A model generated the notes under the pieces. The model was not told where the DNA came from. It made no database searches and worked only from the letters and a program-made list of their open reading frames with translations. The position numbers were made by a program, and so were the translations under genes. Positions 10,262-21,745 of a DNA stretch of 64,000 nucleotides are shown one piece after another; the first letter of the stretch is position 1, and every line of letters begins with the position of its first letter. The DNA comes from CAIWHR01 sp963830485 (GTDB lineage: Bacteria > Pseudomonadota > Gammaproteobacteria > Burkholderiales > Casimicrobiaceae), in NCBI GenBank assembly GCA_963830485.1, contig CAWHNE010000012.1, positions 62,001-126,000 of the forward strand, written 5' to 3'.

Positions 10262-11546
10262 ATGAGCATGCAACGACGTGATTTCCTCAAGACAGCCGTC
10301 GCGGGCTACGGCGGCGCTCGCGCTGCCCGGCTGCGCGACGATGGCGCGGCGGCTCGTCCGGCAAGGTGGTCGTCGTCGGCGGCGGCTACGGCGGCGCGAC
10401 GGCGGCAAAGTACATCCGGATGTGGAGCAACGGCGGCATCGACGTGACGCTCGTCGAGCCTAACCCGGAGTTCATCTCCTGCCCGATGTCGAACCTCGTC
10501 ATCGGTGGCAGCAAGGATCTCGCATTCCTGACGACGAGTTATGCAAACCTTGCTGCGCGGCATGGCGTGAGGCTCGTGCGCGATACGGCGACTGCCGTCG
10601 ATACCGACAAGCGGGTCGTCAGGCTGGCGAACGGCAGCGAATTGCCGTACGACCGGTTGATCCTCGTCGCCGGGAATCGACTTCATGTGGGACAAGGTGC
10701 CCGGCCTCAACAACGCCGACGCGCAGAACCGGATCCTGCACGCGTGGAAGGCCGGCCCGCAGACCGTTGCGTTGCGCCGGCAGCTGGAAGCGATGCCGGA
10801 CGGCGGTGTCTACGTGCTGTCGATCCCGGTCGCGCCGTATCGCTGCCCGCCGGGACCGTACGAGCGCGCGTGCCAGGTCGCGTGGTACTTCAAGCGCGCG
10901 AAGCCGAAGTCGAAGGTGTTGATCCTCGACGGCAATGGCGACGTCACGTCGAAGGGCCCGCTGTTCAAGAAGGCGTGGGCCGAGGAATTCAAGGGTATCG
11001 TCGAATACCGGCCGAACCACGTGCTGACCGACGTGGACGTCGCGACGCTGACCGCCAAGTTCGAGGTCCAGGATCCGGTCCGGGCCGAGCGTGCTCAACG
11101 TCGTGCCGCCGCAGCGCGCAGGCGCCATCGCGCGCGCAGCGGACGTCGTCACCGCGAACGACCGCTGGTGCGACGTCGACTTCATGACGTTCGAGTCCGT
11201 GAAGGTGAAGAACGTCCACGTGCTGGGCGACGCGATCCAGATCGCCACCGGCATGCCCAAGTCGGGGCACATGGCGAACCAGCACGCGAAGGTCTGCGCG
11301 GCCGCGGTGGTCGCGCTGCTCGCGGGCCAGCCGCCGAATCCGACGCCGGTGCTCACCAACACTTGCTACAGCATGATCACCGACAAGGATTCCGTGCACG
11401 TCTGCTCGGTGCACCAGTGGGACAAGGAGAAGAAGACGGTGCTGCCGGTGCCGGGCGCCGGAGGCGTGTCGGCCGCGATGAGCGCGGTCGAGGGGGCCTA
11501 CGCGTTCGCGTGGGCGAAGAACATCTGGGCCGACACGCTCGCCTGA
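10262..11546 (+). CDS. fccB: Flavocytochrome c sulfide dehydrogenase, FAD-binding subunit, frameshifted
   Basis: Oxidises sulfide to sulfur in the periplasm, with FccA as electron acceptor. The ATG at 10262 follows GGGAG by six bases; the protein begins with a Tat signal (MSMQRRDFLKTAVAGYGG). The FAD-binding GKVVVVGGGYGGATAAKYI follows, then NPEFISCPMSN with a redox-active Cys, and PVAPYRCPPGPYERACQ with further Cys. The C-terminal FCSD domain has NTCYSMITDKDSVHVCSVHQW. Frames change near 10315, 10355, 10675 and 11085. About 425 residues, normal for FccB. The Tat system encoded at 56-57 kb would export it. Confidence 0.88.
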
Positions 11547-11572
11547 CGCGCGGCCGACCTGGATCAGCCAAC

Positions 11573-11600
11573 GAAAACGGCGCCCGCGGGCGCCGTTTTC
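11573..11600. terminator. Bidirectional terminator between fccB and clpA
   Basis: A perfect 28-base palindrome: GAAAACGGCGCCCG followed directly by its reverse complement. The A and T runs at its edges serve as U-tracts on both strands, fitting its place between two convergent genes. Confidence 0.85.
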
Positions 11601-11619
11601 TTGCGCAACGCGGCAGACG

Positions 11620-13893
<2,274 letters not shown>

Positions 13894-13967
13894 CTCGTGT
13901 GCCTTTCGCGGCCAGCGCCGGCGCGCCGCAACGTGCGGCGGAATCGGCTACTACACGGCCATAACGC

Positions 13968-14276
13968 TCAAGTCTCCTCCATCGTGCACTGCAGCGGGTG
14001 CTGATGTCGTCGCGCGATGTCGATCACCTGGTCGACCTTCGCGGCGGCGACCTCGCGCACGTACGTCCCGCACACCCCCATCCCCTCGCGATGCACCTGC
14101 AGCATCACTTGCGTGGCCTTCTCGCGGCTCATCGCGAAAACAGTCTGCAACACCACGACGACAAAGTCCATCGGCGTGTAGTCGTCGTTCAGCAACAGCA
14201 CCTTGAAAAGCGGCGGGGGCTTGAGCCGGGTCTTCTCGGCCTCGAGCAGGCCACCGTCCTGCTGCCGGTGGGCCAT
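13968..14276 (-). CDS. clpS: ATP-dependent Clp protease adaptor ClpS
   Basis: N-degron recognition adaptor that delivers substrates with bulky N-terminal residues to ClpA. 102 residues from the ATG at 14276 (MAHRQQDGGLLEAEKTR); an upstream ATG at 14339 would add 21 atypical residues. The core PPPLFKVLLLNDDYTPMDFV, then MLQVHREGMGVCGTYVREVA, is textbook ClpS, including the NDD-TP substrate pocket residues. clpA follows directly. Confidence 0.95.
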   Translation of the reverse strand: MAHRQQDGGLLEAEKTRLKPPPLFKVLLLNDDYTPMDFVVVVLQTVFAMSREKATQVMLQVHREGMGVCGTYVREVAAAKVDQVIDIARRHQHPLQCTMEET

Positions 14277-14366
14277 CGTCCATGGGATCCTGACGGAAGC
14301 GGATAGCCCTATGTTTGATGATTGCAACAGATTTTTCAAGAGGAAGCCGATTTGCGGCCCTTTGGC

Positions 14367-14395
14367 TTGACGGGAGCCGGATTCTGCGCTTAAAA
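14367..14395 (+). promoter_or_regulatory. Promoter of the cold-shock gene
   Basis: TTGACG at 14367-14372 and TTAAAA at 14390-14395, 17 bases apart. The following 120-base leader contains GCGCTT/AAGCGC (14386-14401) and is long, as is usual for cspA-type mRNAs. Confidence 0.45.
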
Positions 14396-14518
14396 AAGCG
14401 CTGTTTGGCTCCTAAGTGGCTGCTGTTCCGGTTCGTCCGCGCGTCGAACGCTGCGCCTGCCGTACGTGGTACTTGCTGTCCAAACACCCCCTCGTTCATT
14501 CTGGAAGGACGTAGCATT

Positions 14519-14722
14519 ATGGCAACAGGCACCGTCAAGTGGTTCAACGACGCGAAAGGTTACGGGTTCATCACACCGGACGACGGCGGCGAAGACCTGT
14601 TCGCGCACTTCTCGGCGATCAACATGCAGGGCTTCAAGACGCTCAAGGAAGGCCAGAAGGTCAGCTTCGAGGTGACCCAGGGGCCCAAGGGCAAGCAGGC
14701 TTCGAACATCCAGGCCGCCTGA
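14519..14722 (+). CDS. cspA: Cold-shock protein, CspA family
   Basis: 67 residues, one cold-shock domain and nothing else. RNP1 is KGYGFITPDD, RNP2 is LFAHFSAI; MATGTVKWFNDAKGYGFI is the standard opening. A single-stranded nucleic-acid binding protein and RNA chaperone. The start at 14519 follows GGAAGGA by ten bases. The long leader suggests post-transcriptional control, but whether this copy is cold-induced cannot be told from sequence. The gene symbol is by family only. Confidence 0.93.
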   Translation: MATGTVKWFNDAKGYGFITPDDGGEDLFAHFSAINMQGFKTLKEGQKVSFEVTQGPKGKQASNIQAA

Positions 14723-14766
14723 GTCGTGCCCGATTCGGTCCCACGCCGACAAGGTGTGGTGGACAG

Positions 14767-14795
14767 AAAAGCCCGCCGCGCAGGCGGGCTTTTTT
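14767..14795. terminator. Terminator between the cold-shock gene and the beta-helix gene
   Basis: AAAAGCCCGCC, loop GCGCA, GGCGGGCTTTTTT. Strong seven-pair GC stem with a T-run; the A-run on the other side lets it work for the convergent gene too. Confidence 0.88.
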
Positions 14796-14810
14796 CATGG
14801 GTCCTACACG

Positions 14811-15863
14811 TCAGATGCCCGGAGTTGGTGTGTACGGCGTGCCGACGGCGTCCGTGCCATTCGCGGTCGCGGTGTTGTTGCCGCGCGTCACGATCGTAGC
14901 GACGCCGGTGCGGTTCACGCCGGTAATGTTGTTCGCGAGTGTGTTGCCATCCAAGATCAGCATGCCCCCGGCCCCGTAGGTCCACAGGGCGTTGGTGTTG
15001 CTTTGCAGCTGGTTCCGGATCGCGGTGACTGTCGCGGAGCCCGTGCTTCCGTCCGCAAGAATCGCGTTGGACGTCCCCGTAATCGTGCTGTCCATTATCG
15101 TCACGACGGCGCGTCCCGAAGCCGCGGTGGACTGGGCGACGACCCCCTGTCCGCCGCCGCTGACGAGCGTGCGCGCGATCGTCAATTTGGGCTGATCGCC
15201 CGAAAAGACCGCCGTCACGAGGATGTTGTTGATGCTTCCGGTAACGACGCCGTCCTCGATCGAAACGATAGCGTTTTGTGAGACATCGATCCCATTTTCG
15301 ACATGCTCGACCCGGGTGCGCGAAAGGTTGGCAGTGGCATCGCCTCCGACAAAGATTCCGCAGCAGCCGTTGCGAACGATCGTGTCGATGACGTGGGTTG
15401 TGCTCGACGGCGCAATCAGCTCCACTGAAGGGGCGGTCGCGAACCCGGAAATCACGCAATTCTCCACATGCAAGCTCGCACCCTGGTGGAAATCAATGCC
15501 CACGTTCCCTGCCAGACTCGTAATGCTGAGACCGCGCAGCACGACATGGATCCCGGCACCGTCGACCGTGACCCCTGTGCCGCTCGCCACGCTCACGCCG
15601 GCGTAGATACCCGTAGGCGTCACGATCGACACCGACTTGGTGATCGTGACCGCGCCGTAGCCGGCGGAGTCGAGCACGACCACCTCCCCGCCATCGGCGA
15701 CCGCCGCCACGGCGGCGCTGAAGCTCCGGCACGGCGTGGCGAGGCTACAGGGATTGCTGTCGACGCCATTCGACGCGACGAACGTTCGCTGCGGCAGCGC
15801 CGCCTGCGCGGCGAGCGGAACGAGGCAGGCGAGCAGGAGGACAGGACGTGAAATCCGGCGCAT
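14811..15863 (-). CDS. Secreted right-handed parallel beta-helix protein of unknown function
   Basis: 350 residues with a clear signal peptide (MRRISRPVLLLACLVPLAAQA, cleaved before ALPQRTFV). The mature part starts TFVASNGVDSNPCSLATPCR with a possible disulfide pair, then shows many short repeats rich in V, I, N, G and T (for example GIYAGVSVASGTGVTVDGAG, NGIDVSQNAIVSIEDGVVTG), the pattern of parallel beta-helix proteins. Similar proteins starting with the xQRTFVASxGxDxNPC segment are familiar from beta- and gammaproteobacteria, as hypothetical proteins. No catalytic residues of pectate lyases are evident. It stands alone between a cold-shock gene and icd. Confidence 0.75.
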   Translation of the reverse strand: MRRISRPVLLLACLVPLAAQAALPQRTFVASNGVDSNPCSLATPCRSFSAAVAAVADGGEVVVLDSAGYGAVTITKSVSIVTPTGIYAGVSVASGTGVTVDGAGIHVVLRGLSITSLAGNVGIDFHQGASLHVENCVISGFATAPSVELIAPSSTTHVIDTIVRNGCCGIFVGGDATANLSRTRVEHVENGIDVSQNAIVSIEDGVVTGSINNILVTAVFSGDQPKLTIARTLVSGGGQGVVAQSTAASGRAVVTIMDSTITGTSNAILADGSTGSATVTAIRNQLQSNTNALWTYGAGGMLILDGNTLANNITGVNRTGVATIVTRGNNTATANGTDAVGTPYTPTPGI

Positions 15864-15971
15864 GGCGGTCTCCCCGAAGGCGATCCCGTACCGTTGTCCC
15901 GATCAGGCCGGCACGTCGCCGCGCCGCGATTATGCGCCCTGCTTCAAAACGCGAAGGGCCTGCCGGTCGCG

Positions 15972-16118
15972 CCGCGGCCTCCGCACGATCAATTTGTATC
16001 GATGCGCCGAGTTGTCGGCCGCCTGCGCCGACTCGCGTTTGCTCGCTCCCCCTCGGCGCTTCGCGCCCGGGGCCCCGGCTCGCCGCTCGCGCGTTCCCCC
16101 GGCTCGCCGCGCGCGCCG
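15972..16118 (-). repeat. Stop-codon-abutting repeat, family A, after icd
   Basis: Starts immediately after the icd TAG and reads away from it on the minus strand. It has the duplicated GCGCGAGCGGCGAGCCGGGG block, the hairpin at 16049-16072 (CCCC..GGCGC-GAA-GCGCC..GGGG), the AGCGAGC...CGAGTCGGCGC block, a GGCCGAC and a final GGAGGCCGCGG. It covers almost all of the icd-to-beta-helix gap; nothing else is seen there. Confidence 0.8.
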
Positions 16119-17375
16119 CTACATCCGCTCGATCATCGCCTTGCCGAAGCCCGAGCACGACACCTGCGTCGCGCCCTGCATGAGCCGCGCGAAGTCGTAG
16201 GTCACCTGCTTGTCGTCGATCGCCTTTTCCAGGCTTGCCACGATCAACGCCGCGGCTTCCTTCCAACCCATGTGGACCAGCATCATCTCGGCGGAGAGGA
16301 TCTCGCTGCCCGGATTGACGTAATCCTTTCCCGCGTACTTGGGCGCGGTGCCGTGCGTGGCCTCGAACATCGCCACCGAGTCGGACAGGTTGGCCCCCGG
16401 CGCGATACCGATGCCGCCCACCTCGGCCGCCAGCGCATCACTGATGTAGTCGCCGTTCAAGTTGAGCGTCGCGATCACGCTGTACTCGGCGGGACGCAGG
16501 AGAATCTGCTGGAGGAACGCGTCGGCGATGACGTCCTTGACGACGATGTCCTTGCCCGTTTTCGGATTCTTGAACGACATCCACGGGCCGCCATCGAGCA
16601 GCTTCGCGCCGAACTCGCGCTCGGCGAGCGCATAACCCCAGTCGCGAAACGCGCCTTCGGTGTACTTCATGATGTTGCCCTTGTGCACGAGCGTGACCGA
16701 CGACTTGTCGTTGTCGATCGCGTACTGGATTGCCTTGCGCACGAGGCGTTCGGTGCCCTCGCTCGACACCGGCTTGATGCCAATGCCGGAGGTTCCGGGG
16801 AAACGGATTTTCTTGACGCCCATCTCCTTCGTCAGGAACTCGATGAGCTTCTTCGCCTGCGGCGAATCGGCGGCCCATTCGATGCCCGCGTAGATGTCCT
16901 CGGAGTTCTCGCGGAAGATCACCATGTCGACCTTCTCCGGCGCCTTGACGGGCGAGGGCACGCCCTTGAACCAGCGCACGGGTCGCAGGCACACGTAGAG
17001 GTCGAGCTCCTGCCGCAGCGCGACATTGAGCGAGCGGATGCCGCCGCCGACCGGCGTGGTAAGCGGCCCCTTGATCGAGACGACGTAGTCCTTGAGGATC
17101 GCGAGCGTCTCCGGAGGCATCCACACGTCGGGACCGTAGACCTTCGTGGACTTCTCGCCGGCGTAGATCTCCATCCAGTGGATCTTGCGCTTGCCGCCGT
17201 AGGCCTTCGCGACGGCCGCATCGACGACCTTGATCATCACCGGCGTGATGTCGAAGCCGGTGCCGTCGCCCTCGATGTAGGGGATGATCGGCTGATCGGG
17301 GACGTTGAGGCTGTAATCCTTGTTGACGGTGATCTTCTGGCCGCCGGCGGGAACCTTGACGTGCTGGTAGGACAT
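16119..17375 (-). CDS. icd: NADP-dependent isocitrate dehydrogenase
   Basis: TCA-cycle enzyme converting isocitrate to 2-oxoglutarate. 418 residues, matching the E. coli-type dimeric enzyme. GGIRSLNVALRQ holds the substrate-binding serine (S115), which is the AceK phosphorylation site in E. coli. YIEGDGTGFDITP near residue 33 and HGTAPKYAGKDYVNPGS mark an NADP-specific enzyme (Lys-Tyr pair). It competes with isocitrate lyase for isocitrate. Single-gene unit with its own promoter at 17468-17497 and a repeat directly after its stop. Confidence 0.97.
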   Translation of the reverse strand: MSYQHVKVPAGGQKITVNKDYSLNVPDQPIIPYIEGDGTGFDITPVMIKVVDAAVAKAYGGKRKIHWMEIYAGEKSTKVYGPDVWMPPETLAILKDYVVSIKGPLTTPVGGGIRSLNVALRQELDLYVCLRPVRWFKGVPSPVKAPEKVDMVIFRENSEDIYAGIEWAADSPQAKKLIEFLTKEMGVKKIRFPGTSGIGIKPVSSEGTERLVRKAIQYAIDNDKSSVTLVHKGNIMKYTEGAFRDWGYALAEREFGAKLLDGGPWMSFKNPKTGKDIVVKDVIADAFLQQILLRPAEYSVIATLNLNGDYISDALAAEVGGIGIAPGANLSDSVAMFEATHGTAPKYAGKDYVNPGSEILSAEMMLVHMGWKEAAALIVASLEKAIDDKQVTYDFARLMQGATQVSCSGFGKAMIERM

Positions 17376-17467
17376 GGACTCTCCTTTGGGAGGACGCCAC
17401 CGGCGGGGATCGTGCCTCGGGGCGACCGAAACGGGAGCGCGGCCGACAGTGCCGTCGCAAACCCTTA

Positions 17468-17497
17468 ATTATCCGTGCAATCCGCGATTTCGGGCAA
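17468..17497 (-). promoter_or_regulatory. Probable icd promoter
   Basis: On the minus strand TTGCCC (17497-17492) and GATAAT (17473-17468), 18 bases apart, give a leader of about 85 bases. The stretch 17376-17725 holds no gene; the other half serves pcnB, for which I see no convincing promoter. Confidence 0.5.
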
Positions 17498-17725
17498 ATA
17501 CTGCCATGCGCGTGGCCGCCGCGAATCGATCCAGGTCAAGGTTCGGCGAGGCGCGAAGCGACGCCACGGATCGGACACGCTCCTCACGAGGCCGCGTGCT
17601 ATCATCGCGCCCCGTTCGATGACCCCCACCCGAAACGGCGCGTGCTGCGAGACTCCGCGGCACGACTCGCCGCTCCCGCCGGCTTCTTCCGCTGCCCGCG
17701 CCGCCGCATCGGCGCCGTCCGCGCG

Positions 17726-19093
17726 ATGATCCGCCGCCTGCTCGCCCGTCTCATGCCCGGCTCTGGCCGGCCGCACAAAGGGCGCGTGTACGGCCCGTCC
17801 GACCATCCGCTGCGGCGCAGCCAGCTCTCCCGCGGCGCGCAGGACGTCACGCGCCGGCTGCAGGACGCCGGGTACAAGGCGTACATCGTCGGCGGCGCCG
17901 TGCGCGACCTACTGTTCGGCATCGAGCCCAAGGATTTCGACGTGGCGACCGACGCGCGGCCCGAGCAGGTGAAACCGCTCTTCCGCCGCGCCTTCGTCAT
18001 CGGCCGCCGGTTCCGGCTCGTGCACGTGCACGTCGGGCCCGAGACGATCGAGGTCTCGACCTTCCGCGCGGCGCAAGGCGACGACGCGGCCGACGAGCAC
18101 GGACGCCTCCTGTCGGATAACGTCTACGGCTCGCACGCCGAGGATGCGGTTCGCCGCGACTTCACGATCAACGCGCTCTATTTCGACCCGGCGACCGAGG
18201 AAGTCTGGGATTTCACGGGCGGCGTCGCCGACCTTCGCGCGCGCCGTCTGAAGCTCATCGGGCCGCCGGTGACGCGCTACCGCGAGGACCCTGTGCGCAT
18301 GCTGCGCGCGGTGCGTCTCGCGGCGAAGCTCGGCATCGCGATCGAACCGAAGACTGCTGCGCCGATCTCGAAGCTCGCGCCCCTGATCGGCAACGTCCCG
18401 CCGGCGCGGCTGTTCGACGAGATGCAGAAACTCCTGTTCTCCGGCCACGCCTCCGAAACGGTGAAGAGTCTCCGCGCGCACGGCCTCGCGCACGGCCTGC
18501 TTCCGCTGCTCGACGTGATCGTGGAGCAGCCGCTCGGCCAACGCTTCATCGAGCTCGCCCTCGCGGATACCGATGCCCGGGTGCGCGACGACCGCGGCGT
18601 CTCGCCCGGCTTCCTGTTCGCGACGCTGCTCTGGCACGAGGTGCTCGCGACGTGGAATGCGGCGAAGGCGCGCGGCGGCCCGCCGATCCCCGCGCTGTTC
18701 CAGGCGATGGACGCGGTGCTCGAGCGGCAGGCCGGCAAGCTTGCGATCCCGCGCCGGTTCGAGGGGACGATCAAGGAGATCTGGTCCCTGCAGCCGCGTT
18801 TCGAGCAGCGCTCCGGCCAGCGTCCGTTCCGGTTGCTCGAACACCCGCGCTACCGCGCCGGCTGGGACTTCCTCGACCTGCGCTGCCGGAGCGGCGAGCT
18901 CGACGGCGAGCGCGGCGACCTGTCCGCTTGGTGGGACCGCTTCGCGCGCGCGGACCACGACGCGCGGGTCACGATGCTGCGGCCCGACGAGGGGCCGAAG
19001 AAGAAGCGCCGCTCGCGCGGCCGCGGCCGCAAGCGCACCGAAGCAGTCGCCGCGGACGGGGCCGTCCCACCCGCGGAGCCGGACGAGCCTTGA
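17726..19093 (+). CDS. pcnB: Poly(A) polymerase PcnB
   Basis: Adds 3' poly(A) tails to RNA, priming decay. 455 residues from the ATG at 17726. Nucleotidyltransferase signature YIVGGAVRDLLFG at 53-65 and DFDVATDA at 70-77 (D70, D72 metal ligands), then RRDFTINALYFDP and the DPVRMLRAVRLAAKLG block. The C-terminus has the PcnB-specific RFEQRSGQRPFRLLEHPRYR and a very basic tail (KKKRRSRGRGRKR), which separates it from CCA-adding enzymes. folK overlaps its stop codon. Confidence 0.95.
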   Translation: MIRRLLARLMPGSGRPHKGRVYGPSDHPLRRSQLSRGAQDVTRRLQDAGYKAYIVGGAVRDLLFGIEPKDFDVATDARPEQVKPLFRRAFVIGRRFRLVHVHVGPETIEVSTFRAAQGDDAADEHGRLLSDNVYGSHAEDAVRRDFTINALYFDPATEEVWDFTGGVADLRARRLKLIGPPVTRYREDPVRMLRAVRLAAKLGIAIEPKTAAPISKLAPLIGNVPPARLFDEMQKLLFSGHASETVKSLRAHGLAHGLLPLLDVIVEQPLGQRFIELALADTDARVRDDRGVSPGFLFATLLWHEVLATWNAAKARGGPPIPALFQAMDAVLERQAGKLAIPRRFEGTIKEIWSLQPRFEQRSGQRPFRLLEHPRYRAGWDFLDLRCRSGELDGERGDLSAWWDRFARADHDARVTMLRPDEGPKKKRRSRGRGRKRTEAVAADGAVPPAEPDEP

Positions 19094-19095
19094 CG

Positions 19096-19593
19096 GTGCG
19101 TGCCTACGTCGGCCTCGGCAGCAACCTCGGGCACCCTCGGCGACAGCTCGCGCACGCGCTGCGCGCGCTCTCCCGGTTGCCGCGCACGCGCGTCGTCGGC
19201 GTGTCGTCGAACTACGTGAGCGCGCCACAGGGCGCCTGCGGCCCGCAGCCCGACTACGTGAACGCGGTCTGCGCGCTCGACACCGCGCTGCCGCCGCTCG
19301 GCCTGCTGCGGAGCCTCCGCGCGATCGAGCGCCGACGCAAGCGCGTCGCGACCCGCGAGCGCAATGCGCCACGCACGCTCGACCTCGATCTCCTGCTGTA
19401 CGGGCACGCGCGCATCGCGCATCCGCAACTGACCGTGCCGCATCCGCGCATGAGCGACCGCGCGTTCGTGCTGCGACCGCTGACCGAGCTCGCGCCGAGC
19501 GTGAAGATCCCCGGACGCGGCCTCGCCCGCAAGCTCTTGCCCGCAGTGCGCGCGCAGCGGCTCGCGCCGACGCGGGCCCACGTGCTTCACTGA
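19096..19593 (+). CDS. folK: 2-amino-4-hydroxy-6-hydroxymethyldihydropteridine diphosphokinase
   Basis: HPPK of the folate pathway; transfers pyrophosphate from ATP to the pterin. 165 residues with the GTG start at 19096; a TTG at 19090 overlapping the pcnB stop is the alternative. Family motifs: YVGLGSNLG, PDYVNAVCALDT and the ATP/Mg segment RNAPRTLDLDLLLYG, then PHPRMSDRAFVLRPL. The pcnB-folK pairing is common in this class of bacteria. It ends 15 bases before the amidohydrolase gene. Confidence 0.93.
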   Translation: MRAYVGLGSNLGHPRRQLAHALRALSRLPRTRVVGVSSNYVSAPQGACGPQPDYVNAVCALDTALPPLGLLRSLRAIERRRKRVATRERNAPRTLDLDLLLYGHARIAHPQLTVPHPRMSDRAFVLRPLTELAPSVKIPGRGLARKLLPAVRAQRLAPTRAHVLH

Positions 19594-19608
19594 CCGGACC
19601 CGGTCAGC

Positions 19609-21054
19609 ATGCATCGCGCCGTCGCCCTCGCGCTCGCCCTCCTCGTCGCCCTCGCGCCGGCGGCGACGCACGCGCAGCGCGCGCAAGGCTTCGACAAGCG
19701 GGTGCGCGAATTCGTCGTGCACGACGCGCCGCGGATCCGCATCGACGACGTGCGGGTGATCGACGGGACGGGCACGCCCGCCGTTGGCGGCCAGTCACTG
19801 CTGATCGAGGACGGCAAGATCGCGCGCATCGGGCCCGCATCGACGCTGGCAAACGAGTCCGCGGGCACCGTGATCGACGGACGCGGCCGCACCGTGATGC
19901 CCGGGCTCGTGATGTTGCACGAGCACCTGCTCTTCCTCGACCCGAACTCCGATCCCGTCGCCTATGTTTCGGAGCCGCTCGCGGCGCCGCGTGCCTACCT
20001 CGCCTACGGCGCGACGACGATCCGGACCACCGGGACGTTCAGCGCCGGCGACGACCTGCAGGCGGCCCGCGGCATCCGCAACGGCACGATTCCCGGCCCC
20101 AATATCTTCGTGACGGCGCCGTTCATCGACGGCGCGGGCAGCTTTGCCTGGCAGATGCGGCCGGTGACCGACGCCGCCAGCGCGCGCCGGATCGTCGACT
20201 TCTGGGCCGACGAGGGCGCGACGTCCTACAAGATTTACATGAACGTCTCGCGCGAGGTGCTCGCGGCGGCGATCGACGCGGCGCACAAGCGCGGCCTCAA
20301 GGTCACCGGGCACCTTTGCTCGATCACCTTCCACGAGGCCGCCGCGCTCGGCATCGACCAGCTCGAGCACGGCGCCGTCGTCGCCACCGACTTCGTCGCC
20401 GACAAGAAGCCCGACCAGTGCCCGGATCCCAGGACGGGCGAGGATGCGCTTATCGCGCTCGCGCCCGACGGCCCGGAACTCTCGGAGCTGGTTGCGACGC
20501 TCGTCAAGCACCGCGTCGTCGTCACGTCCACGCTCGCCGTGTTCGCCGCCGGCGTCGTCGACTGGTTTCCCGGCACCGACGATCTCGCACTCTTGAACGA
20601 GAAGTCGCAGTTCTGGGCGCTGCGCACGCTCGCGACGCGCTACCGGAATCCGGAGCGGCGCGCGCGCGCCACGAAGCTGCTCGAGGCCGAGATGCGGTTC
20701 GAGCGCGCGTTCGTGGCGGCGGGCGGCACGCTGGTCGCGGGCACCGATCCGACCGGATGGGGCGGCACGCTTCCGGGTCCCGGGAACCACGCCGAGCTGC
20801 GGCTCCTCGCCGCCGCGGGCTTTCCGCCGCTCGACGTGATCCGGATCGCCACCTCCGAGGGCGCGCGCGTGCTGGGCATCGACGACCGCGTCGGCACGCT
20901 GCGCATGGGGAAGCAGGCGGATCTGCTGCTCGTGAACGGCAGGCCGGACGAGGACATCGCGCAGATCGGCCGGATCGACCTCGTCTTCCGCGACGGCATC
21001 GCGTACGATCCGGGGCGGCTACGCGACAGCGTGCGCGGCAGGATCGGCCGCTAG
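19609..21054 (+). CDS. Exported amidohydrolase-superfamily protein
   Basis: 481 residues with a signal peptide ending at THAQ (MHRAVALALALLVALAPAA). The amidohydrolase fold is shown by DVRVIDGTGTP, VIDGRGRTVMPGL, then LHEHLLF in place of the HxH metal site, KIYMNVSREVL with a possible bridging Lys, GHLCSITFHEA, GIDQLEHG, AGTDPTGWGG and RVGTLRMGKQADLLLVNG at the end. Such exported members are often annotated as imidazolonepropionase- or prolidase-like; the substrate is unknown. The insertion into the pcnB-folK-pan run is not a usual part of that cluster. Confidence 0.78.
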   Translation: MHRAVALALALLVALAPAATHAQRAQGFDKRVREFVVHDAPRIRIDDVRVIDGTGTPAVGGQSLLIEDGKIARIGPASTLANESAGTVIDGRGRTVMPGLVMLHEHLLFLDPNSDPVAYVSEPLAAPRAYLAYGATTIRTTGTFSAGDDLQAARGIRNGTIPGPNIFVTAPFIDGAGSFAWQMRPVTDAASARRIVDFWADEGATSYKIYMNVSREVLAAAIDAAHKRGLKVTGHLCSITFHEAAALGIDQLEHGAVVATDFVADKKPDQCPDPRTGEDALIALAPDGPELSELVATLVKHRVVVTSTLAVFAAGVVDWFPGTDDLALLNEKSQFWALRTLATRYRNPERRARATKLLEAEMRFERAFVAAGGTLVAGTDPTGWGGTLPGPGNHAELRLLAAAGFPPLDVIRIATSEGARVLGIDDRVGTLRMGKQADLLLVNGRPDEDIAQIGRIDLVFRDGIAYDPGRLRDSVRGRIGR

Positions 21055-21083
21055 CACCCACCGCTTCGGAATCGATTTCGGCG

Positions 21084-21731
21084 ATGGACCTCGACAAGCT
21101 CCGCTACATCGTCGTCGAAGGCCCGATCGGCGCGGGCAAGACGAGCCTCGCGCGGCAGCTCGCGCATCATTTCAGCGGCGAGGCGCTGCTCGAGCGCCCC
21201 GAGGAGAATCCATTCCTCGCGCGGTTCTACGAGGACATGCCGCGCTACGCGTTGCCAACGCAGCTGACGTTCTTGTTCCAGCGCGTCGACCAGTTGCGCG
21301 GCGTCTCGCAGCTCGACCTGTTCCACCGGACGACGGTCGCGGACTTCCTGCTCGACAAGGATCCGCTGTTTGCGCGGCTCAACCTGACCGACCCCGAGTT
21401 CCGGCTCTACGAGAAGGTCTGGTCGCAGCTGAAGCTCGAGGCGCCGGCTCCCGATCTCGTCATCTACCTGCAGGCACCGGTCGAGACGCTGATCGAGCGG
21501 GTACACCGCCGCGGCGTCCATTTCGAGCGTACGATCACCGCGCACTATCTCGCACGGCTCGCCGACGCCTACAGCCGTTTCTTCTACGCGTACCAGGCGG
21601 CGCCACTCCTCATCGTCAACAGCGAGCGCCTCAACTTCGTCGACGATCCGGACCACTTCGACCTGCTACGCGCGCGGATCGCCGCGATGCGCGGGCAGCG
21701 CGAGTTCTTCAACCTCGGGCAGGCGGCCTGA
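21084..21731 (+). CDS. Deoxynucleoside kinase family protein
   Basis: 215 residues. P-loop EGPIGAGKTS at 12-21, then ERPEENPFLARFYED in the ERS-like position, FHRTTVADFLLDKD, and the lid RRGVHFERTI. This is the small dNK/dGK-type kinase fold (deoxyadenosine/deoxyguanosine kinase), phosphorylating deoxynucleosides for salvage. In betaproteobacteria a gene of this kind sits between folK and panB, as here; panB starts 14 bases after its stop. The preferred nucleoside cannot be read from sequence. Confidence 0.85.
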   Translation: MDLDKLRYIVVEGPIGAGKTSLARQLAHHFSGEALLERPEENPFLARFYEDMPRYALPTQLTFLFQRVDQLRGVSQLDLFHRTTVADFLLDKDPLFARLNLTDPEFRLYEKVWSQLKLEAPAPDLVIYLQAPVETLIERVHRRGVHFERTITAHYLARLADAYSRFFYAYQAAPLLIVNSERLNFVDDPDHFDLLRARIAAMRGQREFFNLGQAA

Positions 21732-21745
21732 CGCGGGTGCACGCG

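Noticed and set aside
11573..11600. Considered as an operator palindrome
   Set aside because: Position between two convergent stops and A/T edges on both sides fit a bidirectional terminator better.
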